Part shown: piece by piece, positions 11,725-22,400 of the stretch
Position numbering within the stretch: the stretch's first letter is position 1
How the letters are laid out: every line of letters begins with the position of its first letter
DNA from: Euwallacea fornicatus
Taxonomy: Eukaryota; Arthropoda; Insecta; Coleoptera; Curculionidae
Assembly: GCF_040115645.1 (NCBI RefSeq)
Contig: NC_089566.1
Span: 2,604,001 to 2,668,000 of the forward strand
Reading direction: 5' to 3'
DNA length: 64,000 bases
The notes under the pieces: model-generated
Seen by the model: the letters and a program-made list of their open reading frames with translations, nothing else
The model's database searches: none
Told to the model about the DNA's origin: nothing
Made by a program: the position numbers and the translations under genes

Positions 11725-12346
11725 CAGAGTGAGTCGGGAGGATCGTGCCAAACTTCAGGAGCGTGTTGTACATGAAAAATAAATGTAAAAAAACTCAAAT
11801 GTTGTTGTCGAATTTTCGTTTGTTTACAAGTTTTAGCGTAAATAAAATTAAAACATAAAATTTAAAAAAATTATAAATTTCATAAGAAATTCCATAAATG
11901 AACGTTTGGATATCATAGTAAATGTTCAAAAATATCGCCGTTAACTTCTAAACACTTTCGGCTTCGTCTATGAAGAGCATTCGTTGCCCTCCTGATTGTT
12001 TCATGTCTTTCTTTAATGGCAGCTGCAGCATTTCTAATGCGTTAAATTAGTGCATCTTGAGTGTCCACTTTTACCCTGTACACTTCAGTTTTGAACCAAC
12101 CCCACAAACAATAGTCTAGTGGTGTGAGGTCTGGAGATCTTGGAGGCCAACTAATAGGGCCACCACGACCAATCCAACGTCCAGGAAAGGTACGTTTATG
12201 GTAAATAGAATCCTAGTTAAAAAATTTTATTTACGCTTTAACTTGTAAACAAACGAAAATCGGATAACAACATTTGAGTTTTTTACATTTATTTTTCATG
12301 TACAACACGCTCCTGAAGTTTAGCACGATCCTCACGACTCACCCTG
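11725..12346 (-). mobile_element. Internally deleted Tc1/mariner-class transposon with ~125-bp TIRs
   Basis: TA|CAGAGTGAGTCG at the left and CGACTCACCCTG|TA at the right begin inverted repeats of about 125 bp. These match over long stretches, including GAGCGTGTTGTACATG and TCGTTTGTTTACAAGTT. The flanking TA on both sides fits a TA target duplication. Inside is only the C-terminal third of a transposase on the minus strand, so this is a 622-bp deletion derivative that cannot move by itself. Confidence 0.85.
11913..12197 (-). pseudogene. C-terminal fragment of DDE transposase (IS630/Tc1/mariner superfamily)
   Basis: The minus strand reads RWIGRGGPISWPPRSPDL, then TPLDYCLWGWFK, then after one stop codon RNAAAAIKERHETIRR, and ends EVNGDIFEHLL before TGA. 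The WPPRSPDLTPLDY block surrounds the last catalytic aspartate of a widespread insect DDD transposase family. The N-terminal two thirds and the other catalytic residues are absent. Confidence 0.8.
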
Positions 12347-13771
12347 TATAACGTATACAGTGAAGTTAAAACTGCTGCAACTTTAACCTTTGTTGCGGTT
12401 TTAATGAGACGCTGGCAAAGAGAAAATGTTAATTGAGGATTTACCAAGAAAGGCAAAAAGCAGCGGCAAATTTTAGAAACGTATTTTTGTTCTCTTCCAA
12501 ATGCTGAATGAACCTCCAATGATAATTTCCAATATCTCAAATTCCACTAAGATGGAAAATCGACATTTAATAAAAAAATAAACAAGTATTTATGCCTGAG
12601 CCATGCAAGTCGATATGTCTAAGACTCCATAGACATGAGCAAATTACAACTCGATCGTATGACTTACGTAAAAGGTAAGCTGAATCTAGACGGAAAAATA
12701 CTTAATTTTACAGCCGTATGTGATCTGTATGTCCTTCGCTGGAGCGTTTACATTCACCATTCTGTGTAGAAAGTGAAGGCACTAGATGAGTTTCGAATCG
12801 GGATTCTTACACTGCCACCTTTAATTCTTCATTAAGTTCTACGTTATTCGTCAAAATCTTTCGATTAACTAAAATATTGCCCATAATGGGATAAATTCAG
12901 TCGATTAAAGTTCGACTTAAGTTTCCCTACCATTACATGCTGAAAAATGATGGTTGAACAAGGATGAAATGCAAAAACAGAATAAGTTAAAGTCGGCTCG
13001 ACTTTTTGCTGGTAAGTTCAGGAAAATCAAAAAAAAAATCAAACTCTTCTTGTCTGTGATAGTGATTGCACTAGTATGACGATGTATTTCTGCGATTGAA
13101 TTGACGAGGAGAAAACGCTACCGAAAACAGTTCATTGAATACATACGGGGTGTAACATGTCACCATGAAGATATTTCAAGGGATGATAGCACTCTGGGAA
13201 ACCACGAAAAAATACTAGTTGACCCGTGGTCAAAAACGCACCATTTTCGATATACAGAGTGGCGAAGTTTCACATTTGTCAAAGGACATTGTCAGCAATG
13301 TTTATAATTTTATTTCGTTTTAAATTTATTTTTAATTTAAGAAATTTGATTAAATGTTACGATTAATTATTTATTTATTTAATATTTGGCCCTACAAGCA
13401 GAAGCGGACTGTCGACCTTTATGTCTCCTATCCTTGAAAGTATTTATAAATATATTTATATACAATAATAAATTGGATTATTTAGCTTATTGATCAAAAA
13501 ATTCGAATAGGGTCGTGTCGGAGAATCAGAAGATGGTATGTTTTGTAAGTCTGGTTATACAGAGAGGATTCAGCACGATGTTGTGAAGGTTGTTTTTCGA
13601 TTTTTCCAATATTTGTATCAATCTCTCTGTTAGCTTTGTCAAGTTTGTGAGTTCGCAAAGCATTTGGTTGGAAGAGTAGTGTAAATGGTTTTTTGGATAT
13701 CTAATCTTTCTTTGCGTTTGTTCTCAGTACATGTCCATCGTTTAATAGGGGTCTGCAGATTGCTTTATATA
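12347..13771. other. Intergenic, AT-rich, transposon-end fragments only
   Basis: No gene is visible. Sequences such as tacggggtgtaac near 13145 and atatacagagtgg near 13250 look like worn CAGGGTG-type transposon ends, and a very A/T-rich patch lies at about 13310-13480. Confidence 0.5.
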
Positions 13772-13773
13772 TA

Positions 13774-14481
13774 CAGGGTGTAACATAAGTAGGGATTTTC
13801 CTTTTAACACGACAGACCTCGAAAAACTAAGGAATATTTTTATATAACATTTTTTCGAAATCTCAAAAAAAAAACGAAACATGCGCAGATGAGTTTTAAT
13901 ACGTTTTTGTATAAAATTTAAATCCATTTATGCATAAAAAAGTAATTCAATGTCCGACAAAAAATTAACGAAAAATCACAGAGCAACTTATTTTTCTTTT
14001 CTTTTTTTCTTCTCTTGTTTTTTTTTATTTTTTTTTCTTATTTTATTTCTTTATTATTTTTTTCTTTATTTTTTTTCTTTAAAAGTCTGGTCCGACATGG
14101 TAATAGCATGCTTATCGGACCTCTTTGCCTTCCAGATCGAATAACGGGCTTAGACTACCTCCATTTTTTGGAACATAATTTGCCTGAACTTCCTGAAAAT
14201 GTGCCTTTACACGCTAGACGGTCTATGTTGTCTTTACATGACGGCCCGCAAGATCACCAAACCTTAATCAATGTGATTTTTATTCTTGGGGTTACTTGAA
14301 AAGTTTAGTGTTTACGAGTGAAATTAATAGAGTGGAAGAATTGCGTGAACGGACGGAAAACGCTGCAGAAATAATTGGAGGAAAACCATCTCTTCCAACA
14401 CCATGCACAGAATCGTGGATAAGGCGAGCGACAATTTGGGCAAATGAAAGCAATGGCGACAATGTCGAACACCTTTTGTAG
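13774..14481 (+). mobile_element. Degenerate Tc1/mariner-class transposon, + orientation
   Basis: The left end is TA|CAGGGTGTAACATAAG. Transposase remnants in the same orientation run to a stop at 14481. The right end was not found. A T-rich low-complexity stretch (about 13990-14080) replaces much of the middle of the gene. Confidence 0.6.
14098..14481 (+). pseudogene. DDE transposase remnant
   Basis: One frame gives FLEHNLPELPENVPLHARR then SMLSLHDGPQDH, the remnant of the MHDGAPAH block that carries the second catalytic aspartate. After a gap and frame change it gives NRVEELRERTENAAEIIGG, TESWIRRATIWAN and NVEHLL*. This order is that of the C-terminal half of the insect PPRSPDL-type transposases, but the catalytic block itself is missing. 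Confidence 0.75.
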
Positions 14482-15965
14482 CCAGTCCCGCAGTGAGTTG
14501 TAGCTAAAGATGTAGTACTCATAAGTAGGTAGGCACCGCCACTGGGCATCACAAAGATAGTTCCCAGTTAAAAAGCACTGAATATCGCGACGGCACAAAG
14601 AACTTTCCGGCAAAATCTAATTCTATATTGTTGAAATATGCACCATTTTATAATATTATGCATGATCTGCACCAACAAAAATGTGCGACGATTTCTATTC
14701 GTCAGGAACGGGTAAAAAACCTGCGCAGTACAACGGTTAAGACTCTGCACATATTGCTGACGATTTTCCGGAATCGATTTTTACCATGTTGGAACCTAGC
14801 TTTAATCTCGTAGTTGCTGTCAAAACGACAGAATTCATTTTTTTTTAACGTGAAACACGAAGTTAGAAGAAAAATGTTGAAATTTTCGCACGTTTCGGAT
14901 AAATATCATTAAGGACCTTCATTTCACAGCGCCTTAAAAATAGGCACCAACGTAACCTGGAAACTCAGAATCGAAAGGGATTTTTGCAAATATTCTTGTG
15001 TCGGAAACGCAAAGCCCATCGAGAGCGGTTGATTTGCGACATTTTTTAAGGTAGTTGCGCCACGTATTCCCGAGATATCGGCCCTTGAAGTTTGAAAAGT
15101 GGCAGAAAGCATTCCGAGGGCGATTCAACGGCCCATTTCTACTTCAGCGGAAGGTATCACTTAGCTGATTGCAAGAGGTCGAAGTATTTTATTTCAAGGA
15201 CCAACCCGTGAAATTCGAATCCATTTACATGAATTTCAAATCTGGATTGCTCGCTAACAGTAAGTTTTTTTGTTTTTTTGTAAGTGTAATAAAAAAAAGA
15301 ACGATATGTCAATGGCATTGCAGCAAATTACGGTTTTACGGGAAAAAGCTGAGATAATTACTAATCCTGACCGCGTGTTTGACGAGCGTTAAACATCAAT
15401 AAGTTGTTAATTAGTTTGATTTGATAGTGACCTTTTGGTCCTTGCCGCGTCATTGAAATCCATATCACGTGTGGGCGGAAGAGATCAATAACACGTTCTT
15501 AGGTATTTGTCAAATATCAAATGTGGTCACATTTTTAACGACCAGATTGTGACCACATGTACGTTAAACGGGACGTCCAAACAACACCCCCGTCAGAAAT
15601 GTTGTTTTTTACAAATCTAGCAATCTAGACTTAAATAGTTTTTAGCGGCCTGGACATTATCGACCACAAGGGCCTGGTTATTATGGTAAGCATGCGCCCG
15701 ATGCCTATTTAGTCTGTTAGCACAAGTGGTTCAAAATCTTGGGCTGTCCTTCTCTTCATTCTGCTTCTGATGCAGATTTAAAGGGGTAAGTTTGTACTTT
15801 TGCCTACGTTAGACAATTATATCAACCGTTTGACTGCACGATTGCTCATGAATAGTTCTGGGAATAGCTTTTGCTATCACGAAAGCATCAATTAGACTGT
15901 CTTTGGATTCACGTTTCCTTAGCTTTTGCATTATCCGTAAACCTAGGTGCAACTTCCAATTGACA
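14482..15965. other. Intergenic / upstream region of the secreted-protein gene
   Basis: No coding region was recognised. It holds a perfect inverted repeat at 15521-15558 (listed separately) and one E-box CACGTG near 15467. The last 100-200 bases before 15966 are presumably 5'UTR of the next gene, but no TATA box was identified. Confidence 0.5.
15521..15558. promoter_or_regulatory. Perfect 11-bp inverted repeat with Runt-type core
   Basis: ATGTGGTCACA at 15521-15531 faces TGTGACCACAT at 15548-15558 across 16 bases. Each arm contains TGTGGT, the core bound by Runt/RUNX factors, so the unit could be a paired binding site about 400 bp upstream of the following start codon. Binding is inference. 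Confidence 0.3.
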
Positions 15966-18252
15966 ATGCCGGGGCCTCGCGTCATTTTGGTCCTCATCTC
16001 CTTATTATTCTTGGGGGATGGGGCATTGGGGGACAGTGACTTGAGGAGCGCCATGGATGCCATAGACCGACGCCAAAGAGAATTAGCCGAATACGAAGAA
16101 ACTCAGCAATATGGTTTCCCTTACGATCAGCTGGATGACGTGACCTTTTTAAATAACGCTGCAGGTATTAAGCTCGTTTGCAGTGATGGCAAATGATAGT
16201 ACGTGGGATAATCCTTGCAGATGGTCGTGGGAACGACAAAGACTATTTGGACGACGACGGTTACGATCCGTATAGCAAAAGACTAACCTCCTCTTTCAGA
16301 GAACGATTGGAAGAAGACCGAGAGAGGCAAATGGAAGAGCTGACGAACCTTTATAACAAATTGGAGAATTCTGGTGGTAGAAAATACTTCGTTGTCGTGA
16401 AGGAAATTATTAATGAAAATTGCAGGTATTGACAAGAGCAACTTAAGAGACCCGTGGGAACGTCGCTATGGGAATGATATCAATTACGTCAACAGCGCAC
16501 TTGCAAAGCGTTATTATCCAATTTACGGACTTAAGAATGTAGGTCTCAGGAAACGGGAGAGATACGTCGACGAGGAGGAAGAACCTATTTTTTCGGCAAG
16601 TACCAAAAACCGAAAGAGATTTTTTTTTTAAGTAAAAGTTTATTTCAGGTCCATCATCATGTTCCGCGTACTGATGAATCGCAGTATCAAACGAATTACG
16701 TAAACAGGCACCTGCGAAGAAGCTCGCACGTCCCTTACGATAGAAGCAAAGTATTTTACGTCTCCAAGAGGAGCAGCCCTTACCCGAATGAGGAAAAGCC
16801 ATCGGTTAAGAAACAGACCGACCCCAAGGTGGAAAAGGACTTGAAAACGATTTTCGGCAGCGATCAAAAAGAAATAGATGCCAACAAGTTGGGCGAGGGG
16901 GTCTCTAGCACTGCAAATCCATCGGAAAGTGTTACGGTGAAAAAAACCGAAAACCCGCCTCCGCCGAGGAAAATTGAAAAAAAGGACAAACCTAAAATGG
17001 ATATTACGAAGGAAGGTGACATAAACAAGGAAGTGTTTTCTCCTGTGGCTCCTCAGACTGCAAAAACTTTAAGTCTTAAGAAAAAGTCAATCGACTGGTC
17101 CGACTACTTCGGTCTGGATAGACGCAAGAAGTCCGATAATGAATTAGACAAAGAGTGGTAAGCCATTGACTGCGTCCATTCAATCTTATGTACAATCTAA
17201 ATGTCATTTAGGCTCATGGAAAGATACCATAAAGCCATTGCAGTGACGGCCAAAAAGAGGAATGCCGATTTGCCCTTCCAAGGGTTTAAAGCCAGCGATA
17301 GCGAAGCGTTGAGAAAAGAAGACCAAGAGGAGCACAAAATAACTAAAATAGACAAGAAACTTGAAAAACTCGAAGACAAAATTGTCGAAGAAGCCTTAAA
17401 GTACACCGGTGCTCACCAGCAGGACCACGATACGAAACAGGTAAACACGGTTTAAAAACTGAGAATTTCGTTTAGTTGTTTTATGGCTGCAGGTTCAACA
17501 AATAAAGGACAACATAATATCTAGACTGGCGCAGGCGTACAACGTTGAAAAAATGCGAAACGCTTTGGCAGAGTACAAAATTGAGATAGAGCGGGCGCGT
17601 AAAGAAGTTGAGAAAGTTAAAAACGATGACAAGAGTATTGGTGAAACTACTATGGAAGAAAAACGTGTTTCCGTGCCCAGAAAAGAAGCCATAGATGATG
17701 GCATCGATGTCCGCGATGGAGCCGACAACAAAATTAAATGCACCACCGAGGAGGACTGTCACGAGCAAAATTACAAACTCCCTTCAGACATTTTTGACCT
17801 GCACTTCTCGAATTTGGGACTAGGTTCGTCCAACGAGCCGAAGACCCAATTTCATCATTAAAAGCAAAAACATTTTTAGAGTGTCCAGTAATCGACCGGG
17901 CTTGCGCGGACGTCACCTCCGTGATCGGCTATTATGGACGCGTGTTCGAAGCAGCCTGCCACATCCATCAAATGTGTCTCTTATGCGTAAGTAGATCGCC
18001 GCTCCAGGTACAAATAAGTGTTCAACGGAGGTCTCGCGATTTCAGAGCAACAACAGTTGGTTTTCGCCCACGAGACACTGCAACGCCCTCTTCCTCACCA
18101 AAGCCTACGAGCTGTGTCTGGGCAAAGAGGAGTGCAAAAAGGAGGCGAACCGTTCCGTGAGGTACCTCCTGGAAGTGAACAAGTCCCTTCAAGCTCAGGC
18201 AGCGTTGAGCGACCAATGTGAATTGCAATGCCCGGATATTTTGTCCAAATAA
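15966..18252 (+). CDS. Secreted dibasic-rich precursor protein (prohormone-like), ~635 aa
   Basis: Exons: 15966-16164, 16221-16376, 16426-16595, 16649-17157, 17212-17440, 17493-17823, 17880-17986, 18046-18252 (TAA). The start ATG gives a clear signal peptide (MPGPRVILVLISLLFLGDG). The mature part is charged and coil-rich, with many basic processing sites. Two candidate peptides stand out: YYPIYGLKNVGL between KR and RKR, and SIDWSDYFGLD between KKK and RRKK. The last about 130 residues contain 12 cysteines (KIKC, EEDC, GECP, RAC, AAC, HQMCLLC, RHC, ELC, EEC, DQC, LQC) and probably form a disulphide-linked domain. Phases match at every junction provided the third intron uses a GC donor (TCG|gcaagt). 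The IDxSxxFG-like peptide recalls bee prohormone-4 (IDLSRFYGHF), so a neuropeptide precursor is my best guess; the family is not identified with certainty. Confidence 0.85.
16596..16648 (+). other. Probable GC-AG intron
   Basis: The two flanking exons are both clearly coding but differ by one in frame if the nearest GT (16600) is used, which leads to an immediate stop. Using gcaagt at 16596 with the acceptor tatttcag gives a phase-0 join (PIFS|VHHHVPRTDE), keeps the total length divisible by three, and yields a 53-bp intron like its neighbours (56, 49 and 54 bp). GCAAGT is the usual extended consensus for GC donors, although the preceding exon bases are CG rather than AG. Confidence 0.7.
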
Positions 18253-19089
18253 GACTTTCTAGAAACCTGATTCGAGGAAATCGGACACTCCTGTGTATCT
18301 TCCGTCTACAGAGACTCAAATTCTAAGCATGACATACTATATCATCACTATTATATGTTTAGAGAGACGACCTACTTATTGATGTCTAGTTGTTGCTTAA
18401 AGTTAACAAATATCCCTTCTAAAACATTGTTGTTGTTCTATTATATTTAAGACAGGTTGACCTGAGGATTTTATTATAACGGTATGCATGTACACGAACC
18501 TACTGTAATCTGACTAATATATTAACACTATATACCAATGTATCTTTTTAAGCTAAAAAAAAAAGAACAGAAACGATCTCACTGTCCTGGAGAAATTATA
18601 TGACAATAATCGCAATCAATCCTTCTGAAAATAATGACGTTTTTACACTCTTATAATTCGCGAGATCGTTTTCAGCCGCTAAAGTGTGTTTTTGACCGAT
18701 GAGGAGGTGATTGAGACGAGATGGACTGGAATAAATTATACTATACTTAACTGTTTCAATATATTTTAAATGTAGTTTTTTTTATTTTTCCCTTCACGAC
18801 AAGTCTTGAACCGAACCACGCTGCCCGTTTACGAGATAGCTGCAGGTCCAAATAGCTTTTAAAAACATCGCGCCCCCATCCCCGATTTGAATTCAAAACC
18901 GTGTTCACGAATTAAAAAAATCCCGGGCTCCACCCCCTGCGCGTGCGCACCGAATCGTCCCTTGTGCCCTACATCTTTCCTGCTCATTCCTCTGGCTGCA
19001 AGTTGCCGACTTGACACAATGGGAGCGCACTCCTACATCAAATTTCTCGAGTTAAATGGCATTTGTGCGTTCCTAAATTAGGGCCCCCG
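18253..19089. other. 3'UTR and intergenic spacer
   Basis: The first about 480 bp are the presumed 3'UTR of the secreted-protein gene. From about 18800 onward the sequence becomes more GC-rich towards the presumed promoter of the ORP gene. No coding region is seen. Confidence 0.5.
18730..18735 (+). terminator. AATAAA poly(A) signal, secreted-protein gene
   Basis: Canonical signal about 480 bp after the stop codon at 18252, with AT-rich 3'UTR-like sequence in between. Confidence 0.5.
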
Positions 19090-19153
19090 AGAGGGTCAGT
19101 CATCGATTACCGTCATGATCGGTTAGGACGGACGTGCCGTGTGCTCATCGCGG
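19090..19153 (+). promoter_or_regulatory. Candidate non-coding first exon of the ORP gene
   Basis: A GC-richer stretch ends in a strong donor (CGCGG|gtaagt) 240 bp before the first coding exon of the ORP gene. In the only phase that would join correctly to that exon there is a stop and no ATG, so if used it would be 5'UTR. The transcription start is not determined. Confidence 0.4.
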
Positions 19154-19412
19154 GTAAGTTTTGGAGTTAACCTGGAGTTCTGTTTAATCAATATCCTTTT
19201 TTTGTGTATAAAGATGTTGCGTAATATGCGTGTTTTTGTTTAACGAACATTAAAACGAATGCTCAACTACACTGATCGCGAAAGTTTCGGATTGACACCG
19301 ACACCGGAAGGATGGAGCGAAGCAACAAGGAATATAGGTCTAAAAGAGATGTTGCCGAAAACTAAAGTCTGATGACCAAGGCTGATTTTGTAGGCTCGTT
19401 TTACCAGTACCC

Positions 19413-22400
19413 ATGTACCACAGCGACTACAACATCTGGGCTGTTCTAAAGAATTGCATAGGAAAAGAGTTAAGCAAAATCACCATGCCGGTTGTATTCA
19501 ACGAACCGTTGAGTTTCCTGCAAAGGATGGCTGAGTACATGGAGTACGCTCACCTCCTAAAAATCGCCGCTCAACAAGAAGACCCAGTGTCCAGGCTGAA
19601 ATACATCGTGGGTAAGTAGTGATGGCGGTAGCTGCTCAGTGCACTCGCTCAAACACGGACAATCCGCAGGTTTCGCAGTTAGCGCACTGGCCTCGAACTG
19701 GGAACGATTAGGGAAACCTTTCAATCCCTTGCTGGGAGAAACGTACGAGTTAGAACGTGAGGACTTTAAGATCGTCTGCGAACAAGTTAGCCACCATCCG
19801 CCAATTTCGGCTTTTCACGCGGAAAGCGACGACTGGGTGTTCCACGGATCTATACACCCCAAGTTGAAATTTTGGGGGAAAAGCGTGGAGATACAACCCA
19901 AGGGCACTGTCACGGTGGAATTTCCAAAGTAATTTTTTGTTTCAATGGGAACTCGATTGAACGTGTCGGGGACCGACTCCTTTGCCTGCAATCGGGCAAA
20001 TGAGTCGGTAACGACAAGTAGCTGTAAAACGTACATGTGTGCGTTTACACTGCATGAAGTCGGAACCTTTTCAATTTTAGTAAATTTCTTCTACAGTATT
20101 ACGATTTGCTGTGCGTAAGCATAATGCTATTTTATACACGGAGATCGTGAAGTAGCTCATTGCGCCTCGAATTTCGATGCACGCATCAAGATGCAAAACG
20201 TAGGGGGCATAAAAATTTTTTACGACCACGGTGTATACAAGGTTGCTCATTAATGCTTCAAAGTGCGACTTTTCAGTAAATATGGCGAATGGTAAATATT
20301 AGCAAGAAAGGTTTTATATTAAAATGTTTGGTGATTAAGACGTGCATGTTGTAAAATTATTTTCAAACATACAGGGTCCGTCAAAAAAGTATGGTGATAC
20401 CAAATTATGTTTCCTTAAACGGAGCCCGCAATTTTTTTGCCATTCGTGGATTTATCGTTAAATTTTAAGGTCAGTTTATGCAAAGGGTCTTGTGTTAAAA
20501 ATCACCATTTTCGAGTTATTCGAGAAAATTCGAAAATTTCGATAAATGCAAGGTCTCATGGACATGGTCGCTTTATCCTAATTGCTACAAATTTTGGAAT
20601 CGGTTGTTTAGGACTCCGAGAGAATCATATAAACTATGTTTTGACGTATTTTATTTAAAAGAATTCTTCTATAAACTCTGAAATTGCATGCCATCAAACT
20701 TCATTAACTCGCTTATTTCAGATGGAATGTTCCAATTTTCTCGTCAGCATAGTGATCAGAATCCAAAAATCTACAACTTTTTTCAACATCGCCCCATCCC
20801 TAAACACAACCGTTTCTAAGTTCTCGAAAATTGCCCCTTTTTGGCTTCAAACCGTTTCACAGGTCACATTCCAGTGTAATTTTGAAAGTTTTCGTGATTC
20901 TCGATGATTTTATTATTATTTTGTCTTCGGAACTGTCTGTTAATTCTATCGTATTTTCGGTTAACATTATCTTTTTAATTGTTAAGTAAACAGGTCTTTT
21001 CTGGCACGCCCGCAACTGTGCTCCAATAAAAATTGAGGATGATTTGAGAATTCATTATGAGAACATCATTTGCATAAAAATAAAAGAATTTCTCGTAGTT
21101 CTACGCACTTTTGAATTCTGAGCGTGATGTCGTCGAGAAAACATTCATTTCGCTGAAATAAGCAAGTTGTTCGGGTTTGAACTCGTGCGACCTCGGAGGC
21201 TTATTTCGGCGGTTATACATTTTGAAAAAAAAAAAATCAAAACACGTTAAAATGCAGTTTATTAGGCCCTCTTGGAGCCCCCGACAAGACAGATTCCGAA
21301 ACTCCTAACGTTTAGGATGCAGTACCGATTTCCGTGAGGCTTTGCAGCTGTAAAAATTTCCCAATTTTTCCGAATAACTCGGAGACGGTGAACTTTTGAC
21401 CTAAAACCCTTTACGTAAACTGACCTTAAAATTTAACGATAAATCCGAAAACTGCAAGAAATGGGGGGGTCTCTGTGAAAAACACATAATTTGGTACCAC
21501 CACACTTATTTGACGGGACCTGTATATTTGAAAATCATTTTAAAATACGCACACTACTTCGTTAATGGAAACTTTTATATGGAACATTTCCTTTTAAAAT
21601 TAACATTTACTGAGATATCGCGCTTTGGAGCATTAACGAGCACCCCTGTGTATGAACCTTTCCACTAGTAGGTTCAACAAAATTGCAATAAACTCGCCTA
21701 AACGAAACATAAATTAAATCCGAAAGACAAAGACGCCCCGTCATTTCACTTAATTTCCACGGAAACCATAAATAAAACAACGGTGATGACGACGGCATCG
21801 CGCCCGATTAACTCACTAGGTAAATAATGAGCCACGTGCGAGTGGTTATTAACCTTCCCTTCACCAGTTTGAGAAGAAAAGGCGAGCTCGCACCTAATAA
21901 TGGTGGCCCTTAGGGCTAATGTCAGAAAAATTGTATTATCCATACCGAACAGAAACTTACCTTAAATGGCTTTTCTGTAAGTTGCGACGATGCTTGATTT
22001 GAAAATGAATTTCAGATTAAAAGAAGCTTACACATGGACTAACGTCACTTGCTGCGTGCACAATATAATTATGGGCAAAATGTGGATGGAGCAGTGTGGT
22101 ACCATGGAAATAATAGGCCATACCACCGGATATAAGGCCACCCTTAATTTCAAGCAAGCGCGTGGAAGTTCCAAGAATTTGCACAAAGTCGAGGGATTCA
22201 TTACTGATAAGTTGTAAGCATCTCGTGTTAAATTCCGATAGTAAATCTCATCATTGAAACTATCTCAGAAAGCAGCGGGTGCATTACGCTTACGGCAAAT
22301 GGACCGAATTCGTTAAATGCACCGATTACGCATCGTATGAAGAATACCTTAAGGAAACGTCGAAGAACGACCCAAGGAGCAAGAGTCCGAACGATTCTCC

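Noticed and set aside
14002..14144. Phenylalanine-rich open frame
   Set aside because: It is a translation of a T-rich low-complexity stretch within a transposon remnant.
15903..15965. N-terminal extension of the secreted-protein ORF
   Set aside because: It begins with TTG rather than ATG; the ATG at 15966 gives a well-formed signal peptide.
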